Under the pieces are notes generated by a model that searched no databases, had not been told where the DNA came from, and was given only the letters and a program-made list of their open reading frames with translations. A program made the translations under genes and the position numbers. A DNA stretch of 64,000 bases, taken from NCBI RefSeq assembly GCF_016785185.1, contig NZ_JAEKDY010000003.1, one strand, 5' to 3'. Positions 28,242 through 37,036 of the stretch are shown piece after piece. Each line of letters starts with the position of its first letter. Position 1 is the first letter of the stretch. The stretch is from Heyndrickxia sporothermodurans (lineage in GTDB: Bacteria; Bacillota; Bacilli; Bacillales; Bacillaceae_C).

Positions 28242-30832
28242 TGATGCAAATCCAATTACCCTATGCAGGAACCGTGCTACTTATCGGTCCTTCAAATAGT
28301 GGGAAAACGACCTTTATAAAACAATTAATTAATAATAAAACGATTCTTCCATCCGAAGTTGTCAGCTCTGACGATTTTCGTGTGTTAGTAGGAGATGGAG
28401 AATTTATAGATTGGCGAAATAAACCAAAGGAAGAAGCGGATGTTCTTTTTGATGAGTATCAACAAATTTCAAAGGAAGCATTCTCTTTAATGGATGCTGC
28501 TGTTGAATCAAGAAGTCGATTAAATAAATTGACATTTATCGATGCAACACATCTTCATCCGGATGATCGAAAAAAATATGTTTCTTTAGCGAATAAACAC
28601 CATCTGCCCATTATTGCTATTGTTTTCGATATCCCCGAGGAAACACTTTTAGAACGGGATGAACAACGTGAACATCCGAGAGGAAAACGGAGGATTAAAC
28701 AACAATATCAAGTGTTCAAAAGAGAAAAGCGAGTAATTAAAACCGAAGGATATGATGCAACTTATTTGATCAAGCATACAGATTTTAACGTAGTACGAAC
28801 TGAAAACCCAATTGAAATTGATGTTCAAAACGGAATCGATGTAATTGGGGATATCCATGGTTGTTTCGATGAAATGATCATTCTATTAGAAAAATTAGGT
28901 TATCAACCGAATCAGGATGGATTTTACATTCATCCCCAAGGTAGAAAATTTGTCTCACTTGGGGATGTGATGAGTCGTGGACCACATTCCCTTGATACGA
29001 TGATTTTTATTATGAAACATGTAAAAAACAATCTTGCTTATATGATTGATAGTAATCATGGGTGGAAAATAGCGAGATGGTTAGACGGACGCAAGGTCGT
29101 TTTAAACCATGGAGACGAAAAAGTCGCAGAAGAATTTAGGCGTTTTGAGGAAACAGAGGGTAAAGAGCAAACGGGCATTCTCAAGAGTGAACTGAAGGAA
29201 TTTCTTCTACAAGCACCGTCCCATTACGTTTTTACAAACAATGGTATTTCTGTTTTCGTATGCGCACATGCAGGAATTAAAGATGAATTTATTGGGAAGC
29301 AATCGGATCAAATCAGTGATTTTTGCCGCTATGGGGATACAGATGGGGTGGATTCCAATGGAAAACCGCTTAGAAAGGATTGGCTCATCCATCATCAAAC
29401 AAGTACTTTCATTGTTTGGGGGCATGATCCGAAGCCGCAACCATTGTTAATTAATAATACACTTAATATTGATCAAGGGGTCGTTTTTGGAGGAAAACTA
29501 ACTGCCTTTCGTTATCCTGAAAAAGAAATCACGAGTGTTTCAGCTAAAATGGATTATTCAAATTCTATAGACAATCCATTAAAAGAATGGGAACAAAAAC
29601 GTCTAGATCCGCCAAATATAGAAAAATTCATTAACGGCTATACTGTTCGAACAGAAGTTTTCGGTGATGTAAAAGTCCCAAAAAACGTGGTAAAGCCTGC
29701 GATTGATACGATTTCTCACTTTACCATTCCGATTGAACAATTGGTCTATATCCCACCAACAATGAGTCCGACACCACGAGCGTCGTCAGTGCAAACGTAT
29801 CTTGAGCATCCAAAAGACGCCATCTCCTATTATCGAGACCATGGAATCGAAACGATGGTGGCTGAGAAAAAGCATATGGGTAGCAGAGGGATTTTACTTC
29901 TTTTTAAAAATGAAGAAACCGCTGAAAAATATGTGGGAATAAAAACGTTGGGGACAATTTACACAAGAACAGGAAGACTTTTTTTTGAAAAAGATAGGGA
30001 AAAAAGAATCCTGACTGTCCTTAATAAGGATTTGCACGCGGATAATTATTTTACAAAATACGATACAGATTTCATTTTATTGGATGCTGAAATTATGCCC
30101 TGGAATTTAAAAGCGAAAGAGCTAATAAGCAAGCAATATGCGCATGTTGCTGAAAATGCAATTTTGGATAGGGAAAATCTTAAGGGAAAACTAAAAGCTG
30201 CTTCTTTTCAATCTGATATCGTAAAAAGTTGGTTGGAAGAATATGAGCAAAAATTAAATCGTGCATTAATATTTAAAGACGTTTTCCAGAAATATTGTTG
30301 GGATATTGAAGATGTGGAAAAAATTCAAATTGCTCCCTTTCACGTATTAGCACATAGTAAGGAAACCTTTTTCGATAAATCCCATGTATGGCATATGGAA
30401 ATGAACCGTGCTTTCGCCAAACTATCGCAGTTTTTCGTTGAAACAGAGTATAAAGTGATTACGGATGAAGCGAGCGAAGAAGAAGTTGTTCAGTGGTGGC
30501 TAGATATGACGAGTGAAGGCCATGAAGGAATCGTCATTAAACCCGAGACCTTTATTTCCAAGCACAATGGAAAGTTACTCCAGCCCGCTATTAAAGTGAG
30601 AGGACAGAAGTACTTATCAATTATTTATGGAATGGACTATTTGCAGCCTGAAAATCTCATAAGACTGAAAGAAAGAAACACGAATAAAAAACAAAAACTT
30701 GCCTTAAAAGAATTCGCCCTCGGGGTAGAAGGCTTACAAAGATATATCAATGGCCAATCCATCGAAAACGTCCATGAATGTGTACTCGCAACACTAGCAA
30801 TGGAATCAGACCCCGTTGACCCACGACTCTAA
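28241..30832 (+). CDS. pnkp: Polynucleotide kinase-phosphatase-ligase Pnkp (RNA repair)
   Basis: End-healing and sealing enzyme of 863 residues. Kinase domain: P-loop GPSNSGKT (16-23) and SSDDFR. Phosphatase domain (about 195-425) of the calcineurin fold: DIHGC (Asp204, His206), GD (Asp242), Asn272, His343 in CAHAG and His395 in WGHDP. Ligase domain: nucleotidyl lysine Lys544 in EKKHMGSRG, followed by motifs HEGIVIKPE and IKVRG. The usual GDxxDRG phosphatase motif reads GDVMSRG, with Ser245 for Asp, and GNHE reads SNHG; the metal ligands themselves are kept. ATGATG at 28241 leaves two possible starts. It acts as a heterotetramer with Hen1 in known systems. Followed by a family B hairpin. Confidence 0.94.
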   Translation: MMQIQLPYAGTVLLIGPSNSGKTTFIKQLINNKTILPSEVVSSDDFRVLVGDGEFIDWRNKPKEEADVLFDEYQQISKEAFSLMDAAVESRSRLNKLTFIDATHLHPDDRKKYVSLANKHHLPIIAIVFDIPEETLLERDEQREHPRGKRRIKQQYQVFKREKRVIKTEGYDATYLIKHTDFNVVRTENPIEIDVQNGIDVIGDIHGCFDEMIILLEKLGYQPNQDGFYIHPQGRKFVSLGDVMSRGPHSLDTMIFIMKHVKNNLAYMIDSNHGWKIARWLDGRKVVLNHGDEKVAEEFRRFEETEGKEQTGILKSELKEFLLQAPSHYVFTNNGISVFVCAHAGIKDEFIGKQSDQISDFCRYGDTDGVDSNGKPLRKDWLIHHQTSTFIVWGHDPKPQPLLINNTLNIDQGVVFGGKLTAFRYPEKEITSVSAKMDYSNSIDNPLKEWEQKRLDPPNIEKFINGYTVRTEVFGDVKVPKNVVKPAIDTISHFTIPIEQLVYIPPTMSPTPRASSVQTYLEHPKDAISYYRDHGIETMVAEKKHMGSRGILLLFKNEETAEKYVGIKTLGTIYTRTGRLFFEKDREKRILTVLNKDLHADNYFTKYDTDFILLDAEIMPWNLKAKELISKQYAHVAENAILDRENLKGKLKAASFQSDIVKSWLEEYEQKLNRALIFKDVFQKYCWDIEDVEKIQIAPFHVLAHSKETFFDKSHVWHMEMNRAFAKLSQFFVETEYKVITDEASEEEVVQWWLDMTSEGHEGIVIKPETFISKHNGKLLQPAIKVRGQKYLSIIYGMDYLQPENLIRLKERNTNKKQKLALKEFALGVEGLQRYINGQSIENVHECVLATLAMESDPVDPRL

Positions 30833-30842
30833 AATAATTGAT

Positions 30843-30912
30843 TTTTCACACAAGGTGTCAGGCACCGTCTGTGGACAAATGTCCACAAGCGGTGCCTGAC
30901 ACCTTGTGAAAA
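30843..30912. terminator. Repeat family B hairpin, copy 1 (between pnkp and degV)
   Basis: A near-perfect palindrome about 70 nt long: outer arms TTTTCACACAAGG, then GGTGTCAGGCACC and its complement, and an inner TGTGGACA/TGTCCACA helix. Placed between converging genes, it probably serves as bidirectional terminator. Confidence 0.8.
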
Positions 30913-30917
30913 TTGTA

Positions 30918-31760
30918 TTATTCTGTATAGTACATAAAGCCGATTGCACCCGCACCTGTGTGTGTGCTGATAATCGGTGTGGTGATTTCTATTTCGATGT
31001 TTTCGAAGCCGGTTGCGGTGAAAATAGCATTCTTTAGTTTCGAAACAAGGTCATAGCTTTCTGCATGTGCGATTCCAATTTTTTTTATCGTTTTTCCCAT
31101 CGCATCTTCGACTAAGCTTTTCACTAAATGCTTGACAACTTGTGTATGGCTTCTCACATTGGCAATCGGATTATAGACGCCATCCTCTAATGAGGCAATT
31201 GGTTTAATATGCAATAATGATCCAATTAATGCTTTTCCTTTCCCAATTCTGCCACCCTTGACAAGGTTATCAAGCTTTTCGACAACGACATATAGTCGCG
31301 TTTGTGACCGTATTTTTTCCAATCTAATAAGAATCTCGTCCACGCTCTTCCCCTCTTCCGCCATCACAGCCGCTTCAATAACTTGAAAAGACAACGCTTT
31401 CGAAATAAAGATTGAATCAACCACTTTCACATTCGCCTTTGACATTGTGGCAGCATTTTCGGCAGCATTCACTGTTCCACTCAAACCACCGGACATATGA
31501 ATGGAGAGCACATCATAGCCTTCTTCGCCCAATCGATCATATAGCTCCAAAAACACGCCTACCGGTGGCTGTGAGCTTTTTGGAAGCTCCTTCGCTTCAC
31601 TCATTTTATGAATAAATTCAATAGGAGTTATGTCTACCCGGTCCAGATAGGTTTCCCCATCAATAAACAATGATAAAGGAACTACTTCAATCCCATACCT
31701 TTCAATCAATTCATAAGACATATCAACTGTCGAATCAGTAACTATTTTAATTTTCCGCAT
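30918..31760 (-). CDS. DegV-family fatty acid-binding protein
   Basis: A 280-residue DegV/FakB-type protein: TDSTVDMS at residues 8-15, SSQPPVGVF near 59, SIHMSGGLSGTVN near 84 and a C-terminal HTGAGAIGFMYY. Family members bind a fatty acid and, as FakB, present it to the kinase FakA for phosphorylation; several paralogues per genome are usual. AAGGAG lies 7 nt before the ATG. It converges on pnkp; neighbours give no further clue. Confidence 0.9.
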   Translation of the reverse strand: MRKIKIVTDSTVDMSYELIERYGIEVVPLSLFIDGETYLDRVDITPIEFIHKMSEAKELPKSSQPPVGVFLELYDRLGEEGYDVLSIHMSGGLSGTVNAAENAATMSKANVKVVDSIFISKALSFQVIEAAVMAEEGKSVDEILIRLEKIRSQTRLYVVVEKLDNLVKGGRIGKGKALIGSLLHIKPIASLEDGVYNPIANVRSHTQVVKHLVKSLVEDAMGKTIKKIGIAHAESYDLVSKLKNAIFTATGFENIEIEITTPIISTHTGAGAIGFMYYTE

Positions 31761-32037
31761 TCCATAACTCCTTCTAAAAATCTCTTATTATATAGGCACT
31801 TTCCATAAACTTTATCTTTTTTAGCTTTGCAAAATGAGCGCCTTATTTAATTATCTAAATTTAATTATATATCAGGCAATACCTATAACTAAATAGGAGA
31901 TTGCATACAGTTATGACAAAACTCAAAAAAATTTTGGAAGTCGTATTCATTATTAAATGAAATGGGCATGATACGAGTCAGAGAATACGGAGATATGGGT
32001 AAAATATGATATAGTAATGAAATGAGTGGTGATTTGA

Positions 32038-32934
32038 TTGGATATTAAACATTTACAATATTTTTTAGAAGTGGCAAAATATAATAGTTTTTCTCTTGCT
32101 GCGGAACATTTATATATTACACAGCCAACGATTAGTAAAATGATCAAAAATTTAGAAGAAGAGTTGGGTGTTTCATTATTTGATCGATCGCGAAAAAAAC
32201 TTACATTGACTGATGCCGGGGAAATTATTTTAGAACAGGCAAAGCTAATAGATAATGCCTTTCATAATTTGGAAACGGAATTAAATAATCTTTTAGGTCT
32301 TAATAAAGGACATATACGAATCGGAATTCCACCAATATTTGATGCGCAATTTCTTCTTCAGTTAATCGGACTTTTTCATGAAAAATATCCTGGTATAACG
32401 TTTCAGCTCAGTGAAGATGGATCAAAGAAAATCGAAGAAGATGTAAATAATAATCTTTTAGATGTAGGGGTAGTCGTACTTCCAACGAATAGCGAGTTAT
32501 TCCATCAGTTCCCGTTTATGGAAGAAGATTTAAAACTTATTCTTCATCCGTCCCATCCATTGGCAGAAAAATCGAAGGTAGAATTAAAAGAACTGGCGGG
32601 AGAATCATTTATCCTCTTCAATAAAGACTTCGCATTGCATGATCGTATAATCTTTGCTTGCAATAGTGTAGGTTTTAACCCTCATATTATTTCAAAAAGT
32701 TCCCAATGGGCATTTATTGAAGAAATGGTTTCTTGGAAATTAGGGGTATCCCTTTTGCCGGAAAGTCTTTGCCGCCATCTTAGTAAAAATGTAAAGGCCG
32801 TAACTGTCGTTAATCCCTCTATCCGTTGGGAACTTGCGATTATTTGGAACAAAAACCAATATTTATCCTTCGCTGCAAGGGAATGGCTCCAATTCACAAA
32901 AGAAAGTCTTTCTATTGATCTCTCCAAAAAATAA
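32038..32934 (+). CDS. LysR-family transcriptional regulator
   Basis: A 298-residue LTTR with the N-terminal helix-turn-helix (residues 1-60: LQYFLEVAKYNSFSLAAEHL, QPTISKMIKNLEEELG, FDRSRKKLTLT) and a periplasmic-binding-like effector domain. It resembles CidR/YwbI-type regulators, but no cidAB-like genes are adjacent. Start TTG at 32038 with GGTGAT just upstream; this is the only start that gives the canonical MDIKHLQYF. A terminator follows at 32951. The 277-bp gap upstream contains no clear gene. Confidence 0.88.
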   Translation: MDIKHLQYFLEVAKYNSFSLAAEHLYITQPTISKMIKNLEEELGVSLFDRSRKKLTLTDAGEIILEQAKLIDNAFHNLETELNNLLGLNKGHIRIGIPPIFDAQFLLQLIGLFHEKYPGITFQLSEDGSKKIEEDVNNNLLDVGVVVLPTNSELFHQFPFMEEDLKLILHPSHPLAEKSKVELKELAGESFILFNKDFALHDRIIFACNSVGFNPHIISKSSQWAFIEEMVSWKLGVSLLPESLCRHLSKNVKAVTVVNPSIRWELAIIWNKNQYLSFAAREWLQFTKESLSIDLSKK

Positions 32935-32950
32935 CTTAATATTTCATTTT

Positions 32951-32982
32951 AATTCCTAGCCGGTTGGTTAGGAATTTTTTTG
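32951..32982 (+). terminator. Intrinsic terminator of the LysR gene
   Basis: AATTCCTA pairs with TTAGGAATT around an 9-nt loop and is followed by TTTTTTTG, 16 nt after the stop. Confidence 0.8.
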
Positions 32983-33197
32983 ATTTTGATTTCGTAATTT
33001 CAACTAATGTGATGTTCAGTTGTCTAAATTCATATCAGATGATTCATGGACGTAAGCAGTTTCATTGATAAAAGCTATACAGCGAATAAAATATAACCAT
33101 TTTACTTAAGGAAATCGGAGTCTTACAATAGGAAGGTAGAAAAAACCCTTTTGAGAAATTCGGTTTGTAGAATTTCCAATTGAAAGGAAGTAATATT

Positions 33198-33716
33198 ATG
33201 AACGCAAAAAAAATTAAAGAGAGCCGTATTGTTAATACTGCACAAGTATTATCATGCGATTTAAATAATTATAATACGTTATTCGGTGGAATTTTAATGA
33301 AAAAACTAGATGATGCGGCAACATTGTCTGCTCGTCGTCATTCAAGAGTAAAAGAATGTGTCACAGCATCAACAGATTCCATCGATTTCTTATGTCCGAT
33401 CCATCAAACTGATTCGGTCTGTGTTGAATCATTTGTAACCTATACTGGCAGAACATCTATGGAGATATTTTGTAAAGTTATTGCTGAAGACATAATGACA
33501 GGTGAGCGTCGTATTGCAGCAACTGCCTTTTTAACTTTTGTTGCTTTAGATGAAAATAAACGTCCAGTAGAAATACCTGGTGTTATTCCTGAAACTGAGG
33601 AAGAAAAATTTCTTTATAACACAGGGAAAGAAAGAGCGGAAATGCGTAAATTAAGAAGACAAAAAAGTAAAGAATTAGCCGGATATATTAACCTAGAAAA
33701 ACCTTGGGATTTATAA
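33198..33716 (+). CDS. Acyl-CoA thioesterase, hotdog fold
   Basis: A 172-residue protein of the YciA/YkhA-type acyl-CoA hydrolase group: NTLFGGILMKKLDDAA at about 25-40 forms the hotdog helix with the catalytic Asp, and TASTDSIDFLCPI and FVTYTGRTSMEIFCKV are typical strands. It hydrolyses acyl-CoA in the cytosol; chain-length preference unknown. AAAGGAAG lies 7 nt upstream of the ATG at 33198; an in-frame TTG 18 nt earlier overlaps it. The next gene begins 15 bp downstream. Confidence 0.86.
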   Translation: MNAKKIKESRIVNTAQVLSCDLNNYNTLFGGILMKKLDDAATLSARRHSRVKECVTASTDSIDFLCPIHQTDSVCVESFVTYTGRTSMEIFCKVIAEDIMTGERRIAATAFLTFVALDENKRPVEIPGVIPETEEEKFLYNTGKERAEMRKLRRQKSKELAGYINLEKPWDL

Positions 33717-33730
33717 GGGGAGGAGAAAAT

Positions 33731-34102
33731 ATGCTTACACTTTCAAGTTTGGAAGAGATTCAAGCTGCAAAAGAAAGTCTTGAAAAATTGCAAACCACTT
33801 ATCCAAACCTTTTTGAAAAATTATTGCATGTTGTTAATTTAACAAGAGCATTGCAATTTAAATATCACTTTATGGGCTGCATAGTTATGGATGAAGATCC
33901 AAGCCACTATTCCCCCAATTTTGTACAAGGATCCGTTATCCGCTTGTACAAAAAAGAAGTTCAACTATTAAAAGACGACGAGAATTTTCATGTAGTTAAA
34001 CAAGTATTTGCCGACTATAAACGAATCGGCTATGCCAAAATCAGCCTCCTCATTCAAGGCTCAACACCCGAATCATTAATGGGTGCCCCAGTAATTCAAT
34101 AA
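33731..34102 (+). CDS. Uncharacterised 123-residue protein
   Basis: I do not recognise the family. It is a soluble, mixed alpha/beta-looking protein beginning with a helical, Lys/Glu-rich part (LSSLEEIQAAKESLEKLQTTY), one cysteine, and a C-terminal GSTPESLMGAP. A very strong ribosome site (GGGGAGGAG) precedes the ATG at 33731. It lies 14 bp behind the thioesterase gene, and a terminator follows, so the two should form a transcription unit. No signal peptide or membrane segment is visible. Confidence 0.7.
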   Translation: MLTLSSLEEIQAAKESLEKLQTTYPNLFEKLLHVVNLTRALQFKYHFMGCIVMDEDPSHYSPNFVQGSVIRLYKKEVQLLKDDENFHVVKQVFADYKRIGYAKISLLIQGSTPESLMGAPVIQ

Positions 34103-34122
34103 AATAATAACAATTACCAAAA

Positions 34123-34161
34123 TAGAAGCTGATTCCCACAAATGGAATCGGCTTCTTTTTT
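34123..34161 (+). terminator. Intrinsic terminator of the thioesterase unit
   Basis: AGAAGCTGATTCC pairs with GGAATCGGCTTCT, followed by TTTTTT. It is directly joined to a family B hairpin. Confidence 0.8.
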
Positions 34162-34211
34162 GGTGTCAGGCACCTTCTGTGGACAAATGTCCACGAACGG
34201 TGCCTGACACC
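34162..34211. repeat. Repeat family B hairpin, copy 2
   Basis: GGTGTCAGGCACC (34162-34174) and its complement (34199-34211) enclose GTGGACA/TGTCCAC. It ends one base before the stop codon of the minus-strand gene, for which it can act as terminator. Confidence 0.75.
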
Positions 34212-34212
34212 G

Positions 34213-34464
34213 CTAGACTTTCTTGATGGGGATTGGAGTTGAGTTGAAGGATGCCGGGGAATCGATTTGGTCGCGATCGTCGACAAAGCTTTGAGGGTTG
34301 ATGAATGTTGAATCGTCCCCATTGTTCACCCCATAGCCTTGCGTTTTCTTATCGGAGTTATTCCAATCCGCTAATAAATTTTGTCCCACATTAACGGCGG
34401 ATGCATTTTCAAAAGAATTAATTTTTAACATAAAAATATTTATATTAATGGAAGCTCCCTTCAT
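34213..34464 (-). CDS. GerPA/GerPF-like spore germination protein
   Basis: An 83-residue protein with the pattern of the small GerPA/GerPF family, ININ-F-LKINSFENASAVNVGQ followed by a Ser/Asn/Asp-rich middle (GYGVNNGDDSTF) and DQIDSP near the end. GerP proteins are made late in sporulation and help germinants pass the coat. GGAGG lies 9 nt before the ATG. It diverges from an Hsp20 gene and is near a GerPC-like gene, consistent with a sporulation locus, although it is not in a gerPABCDEF operon. Family assignment is moderate because the sequence is short. Confidence 0.65.
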   Translation of the reverse strand: MKGASININIFMLKINSFENASAVNVGQNLLADWNNSDKKTQGYGVNNGDDSTFINPQSFVDDRDQIDSPASFNSTPIPIKKV

Positions 34465-34656
34465 TTTTTGTAACCTCCTTTTTTACAGAAAATATTAACT
34501 TGATCGACCTTTTATGTAATAAAACAGAATCTTCGTCAGTCGTTTCCTCATTTATCGGTAATGAAAAAAATATTTTACTAATAAGATATATAAATGTCAG
34601 GTTTGTCATTTACTATAATGTTCCTGCTTATGATCATGCATGTTAGGGGGAGAAAA

Positions 34657-35133
34657 GTGGATCTGGAAAAGCTGAAACAATGGATGGAAATCTCACAAAA
34701 ATACCAAAACGGGAACTTTTGGGATATGATATTTGATCAAACTCCTTTTGAACCTCTAATGAAAGAACAATCACATCTGTCACATGGGCCTCAAGAAAAA
34801 AAATCAAATGCAAGAAATTCTACTTTTCCCATCGTGGATATTTATCAAACGGATACACAAATAATCGTTTTGCTTGAATTACCAGGATATCGAAAAGAAG
34901 ATGTTTCACTTTCCCTCTCCGGTAATAAATTAGTTGTAAAAGGGTCATGCCATTTACCAATTGCGAACGCAATTACGATCCGAAATGAGCGGAGATATGG
35001 AGATTTTGAAAGGTTAATAGAGCTTCCCGAACCAACTAAAAGTAAAGATATCCATGCAAGATTTGAAAATGGACTTTTAATCGTTACATACATGAGAAAG
35101 TACACAAATGAGGAAGATATCCCTATTACGTAA
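34657..35133 (+). CDS. Hsp20/alpha-crystallin family protein (spore-coat type)
   Basis: A 158-residue small heat-shock protein. The alpha-crystallin domain spans about 55-150: PIVDIYQTDTQIIVLLELPGY, then EDVSLSLSGNKLVVKGS, RRYGDFERLIELP and the closing ARFENGLLIVTYMRK (the usual G-L-L hydrophobic triplet). The N-terminal arm is short. Position beside GerP-like genes suggests a coat-associated Hsp20 such as CotM or CotP, which is inference. The GTG at 34657 is chosen because GGGGGAG is just upstream; the ATG at 34594 would add a hydrophobic, unrelated extension. Confidence 0.82.
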   Translation: MDLEKLKQWMEISQKYQNGNFWDMIFDQTPFEPLMKEQSHLSHGPQEKKSNARNSTFPIVDIYQTDTQIIVLLELPGYRKEDVSLSLSGNKLVVKGSCHLPIANAITIRNERRYGDFERLIELPEPTKSKDIHARFENGLLIVTYMRKYTNEEDIPIT

Positions 35134-35243
35134 ATTATTCGGGTCCGCTACTTTCTCTATTTTCTTAATCCGAAATTAAAAAGTTTTTACTGTTTATAGT
35201 ATTAGCTGTTCGTCATCATTCTTAAAAAAGTGTGGGGAAAATT

Positions 35244-36047
35244 ATGTCTATTAAAGGATTTTTCAATCAAAAAGAAAATAATGATGACATTCAAAAGCTT
35301 AAATTAAAAATCAATGTAATCGAACAACAGGTTGAGAAAGTCAAAACAATTGAAACACAGTTGAATAGAATGGTAAAACTTGAACCTACTTTATTGAAAT
35401 TAGCCGAAGAAAATAAAAGGGAATCATCCACTTCCAGAACGAAGGAACAAAATCAATTAAATAAGCAAACACTGAAACAGCTGGAGATTGATATTTATTC
35501 AAAAGTTGCCAAGTTTATCTCCAATAAATTAAGTCCCCTTCAACAAAATTTAATCGATATGGAAAATCGATTAGAATTGCTAGAAAAGGAAAACAACCTC
35601 CTGAGAGAAATAATAAAAAAACAATATGAACAAATGAATGAATTCGAAAATAGAATCGCCCGGATGGAAGCAAGTATGCAACCGATTGGACCTGAACCAT
35701 CGCAAACAAGACCCGATCAACAACCAATCATTATTCAAAAAGTAAACGTTGAAAAAATCCTTTTGGACAAATATGAACAAACCAACAATTTTGGACAACT
35801 AGGGATTAAGGAAATAAGTGGACAATTGAACATCGGCGCCACTTACGGAAAAGGCATCATCCCTGCAGAACTCATCGAAAATCTTAAAGAAGATTTAGAT
35901 GAAATTAAAAAGAAGTCATCCGAAGACCCCTTAACAGACGAATCAAGCAGCGAAAACGAAGAAGAAGAACAAAGCAACAACCACACAAAAAAAACACAAC
36001 ACCCAACCGACCACGACCAAAACTACGATGACATACCAATCGAATAA
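35244..36047 (+). CDS. Coiled-coil protein with a GerPC-like motif
   Basis: A 267-residue protein. Residues about 10-140 are Lys/Glu/Leu-rich and predicted coiled coil. A Pro/Gln linker follows, then VNVEKILLDKYEQ with GIKEISGQLNIGATYG (about 170-205), which resembles the NVEKI and GTLNIG features of GerPC. The C-terminal 50 residues are acidic and Ser/Asn/His-rich. GerPC is needed for germinant access in Bacillus spores, so a spore coat role fits the neighbouring Hsp20 and GerPA/PF-like genes. GGGG lies 6 nt before the ATG at 35244. The match is partial, and a different function is possible. Confidence 0.55.
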   Translation: MSIKGFFNQKENNDDIQKLKLKINVIEQQVEKVKTIETQLNRMVKLEPTLLKLAEENKRESSTSRTKEQNQLNKQTLKQLEIDIYSKVAKFISNKLSPLQQNLIDMENRLELLEKENNLLREIIKKQYEQMNEFENRIARMEASMQPIGPEPSQTRPDQQPIIIQKVNVEKILLDKYEQTNNFGQLGIKEISGQLNIGATYGKGIIPAELIENLKEDLDEIKKKSSEDPLTDESSSENEEEEQSNNHTKKTQHPTDHDQNYDDIPIE

Positions 36048-36118
36048 AGTGTCAGGCACCATTTATACATAATTTATAATTTTTATGCGTTTTTTTGCAT
36101 AAATGGTGCCTGACACTT
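36045..36118. terminator. Repeat family B hairpin, copy 3
   Basis: AAAGTGTCAGGCACCATTTAT is mirrored by ATAAATGGTGCCTGACACTTT. The inner part is AT-rich and unlike the other copies, showing that only the GGTGTCAGGCACC arms are conserved. It ends the GerPC-like gene and the convergent deacetylase gene. Confidence 0.78.
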
Positions 36119-36132
36119 TTTATTGGCGCTTT

Positions 36133-36861
36133 TTATTCTAATAGCTTTGCAAAGTCTTTAAGTGTTGTTGAATTTTTTACATAGATTCGCGGCAAGAGAT
36201 AGTTTTCGTTTGCTACTCCTTTTTCTATAAATACTTCCGGTGTTGTTGTCAGCCCGAATGAATAATATTTTTTCGTATCTTCTATTACTCGTTTATTATA
36301 TTTTCCATATGGATAGGCAAGTGCTATGACTGGTTTCCCGGTAATTTGTTCAATTTTTTCTTTAGAATCTTTTAATTCATATTCCAGATTTTTTGCTTTC
36401 GTTAAATCCGGATGGGTTGATGTATGTGACTGGATCGAGAACATTCCCGAATTCGCCATCTTAATTAAATCCATTTTAGATAAACGATTGGAACGACCGA
36501 TAAAATCAGAAATTACAAAAAGTGTCCCTGCCGGTTTAAATTGTTCATTTTTTAATTTTTGGAAGATCATATATGCATTTGTATTATTTTTATACCCGTC
36601 ATCAAACGTAATGAACACTGGCTTTTTTACATGTTTAATATCTTTCCACCTTTCAAAAGTTAACAATGTATAGCCATGATTTTTTAAATAGCTCATTTGC
36701 TTTTCAAAGTTATCCGGCGTTACATAAAGTTCCTTGGAACCATGTCCCGAATAAACATCAATGGAATGGTAAACCAAAATAGGAACCTTCTTTTGACCTA
36801 GTACCTCAGTTGGAAACACAAAAACACAAAGGATGATGGCTACTAGCATCTCCTTACGCAT
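36133..36861 (-). CDS. Secreted polysaccharide deacetylase
   Basis: NodB-domain carbohydrate esterase family 4 protein of 242 residues with a cleavable signal peptide (residues 1-22, MRKEMLVAIILCVFVFPTEVLG). Catalytic/metal motif 1 is FITFDDGYK with Asp87-Asp88; motif 2 is SHTSTHPD with His146 and His150; ALAYPYGKYN corresponds to motif 3. It would deacetylate peptidoglycan or another cell-wall polymer. AAGGGGTG precedes the ATG. Diverges from the histidine kinase gene. Substrate is not known. Confidence 0.88.
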   Translation of the reverse strand: MRKEMLVAIILCVFVFPTEVLGQKKVPILVYHSIDVYSGHGSKELYVTPDNFEKQMSYLKNHGYTLLTFERWKDIKHVKKPVFITFDDGYKNNTNAYMIFQKLKNEQFKPAGTLFVISDFIGRSNRLSKMDLIKMANSGMFSIQSHTSTHPDLTKAKNLEYELKDSKEKIEQITGKPVIALAYPYGKYNKRVIEDTKKYYSFGLTTTPEVFIEKGVANENYLLPRIYVKNSTTLKDFAKLLE

Positions 36862-37036
36862 AAAATTGCACCCCTTTTATTGGAAAAAATAATTATCCTT
36901 CACTAGTATCCCTAACAATCTCCTTTTTATGATAACGATTCATTTTATTAGAAAATCCCTTTAAAAAGAGGAATTTTGATTGTTTTTGTCAAAACTTATA
37001 GTAAGAATAGACTACTTTATTAGAGGTGGTATACCA

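Noticed and set aside
26246..30832. A dedicated ribotoxin partner or defence island around hen1-pnkp
   Set aside because: Neighbours are a Nudix hydrolase, lipM and degV; none looks like a nuclease toxin, antitoxin or phage-defence gene.
31910..31960. Mini-ORF of 15 codons upstream of the LysR gene
   Set aside because: Ribosome site is about 13 nt away and the product is too short to support; no attenuator structure seen.
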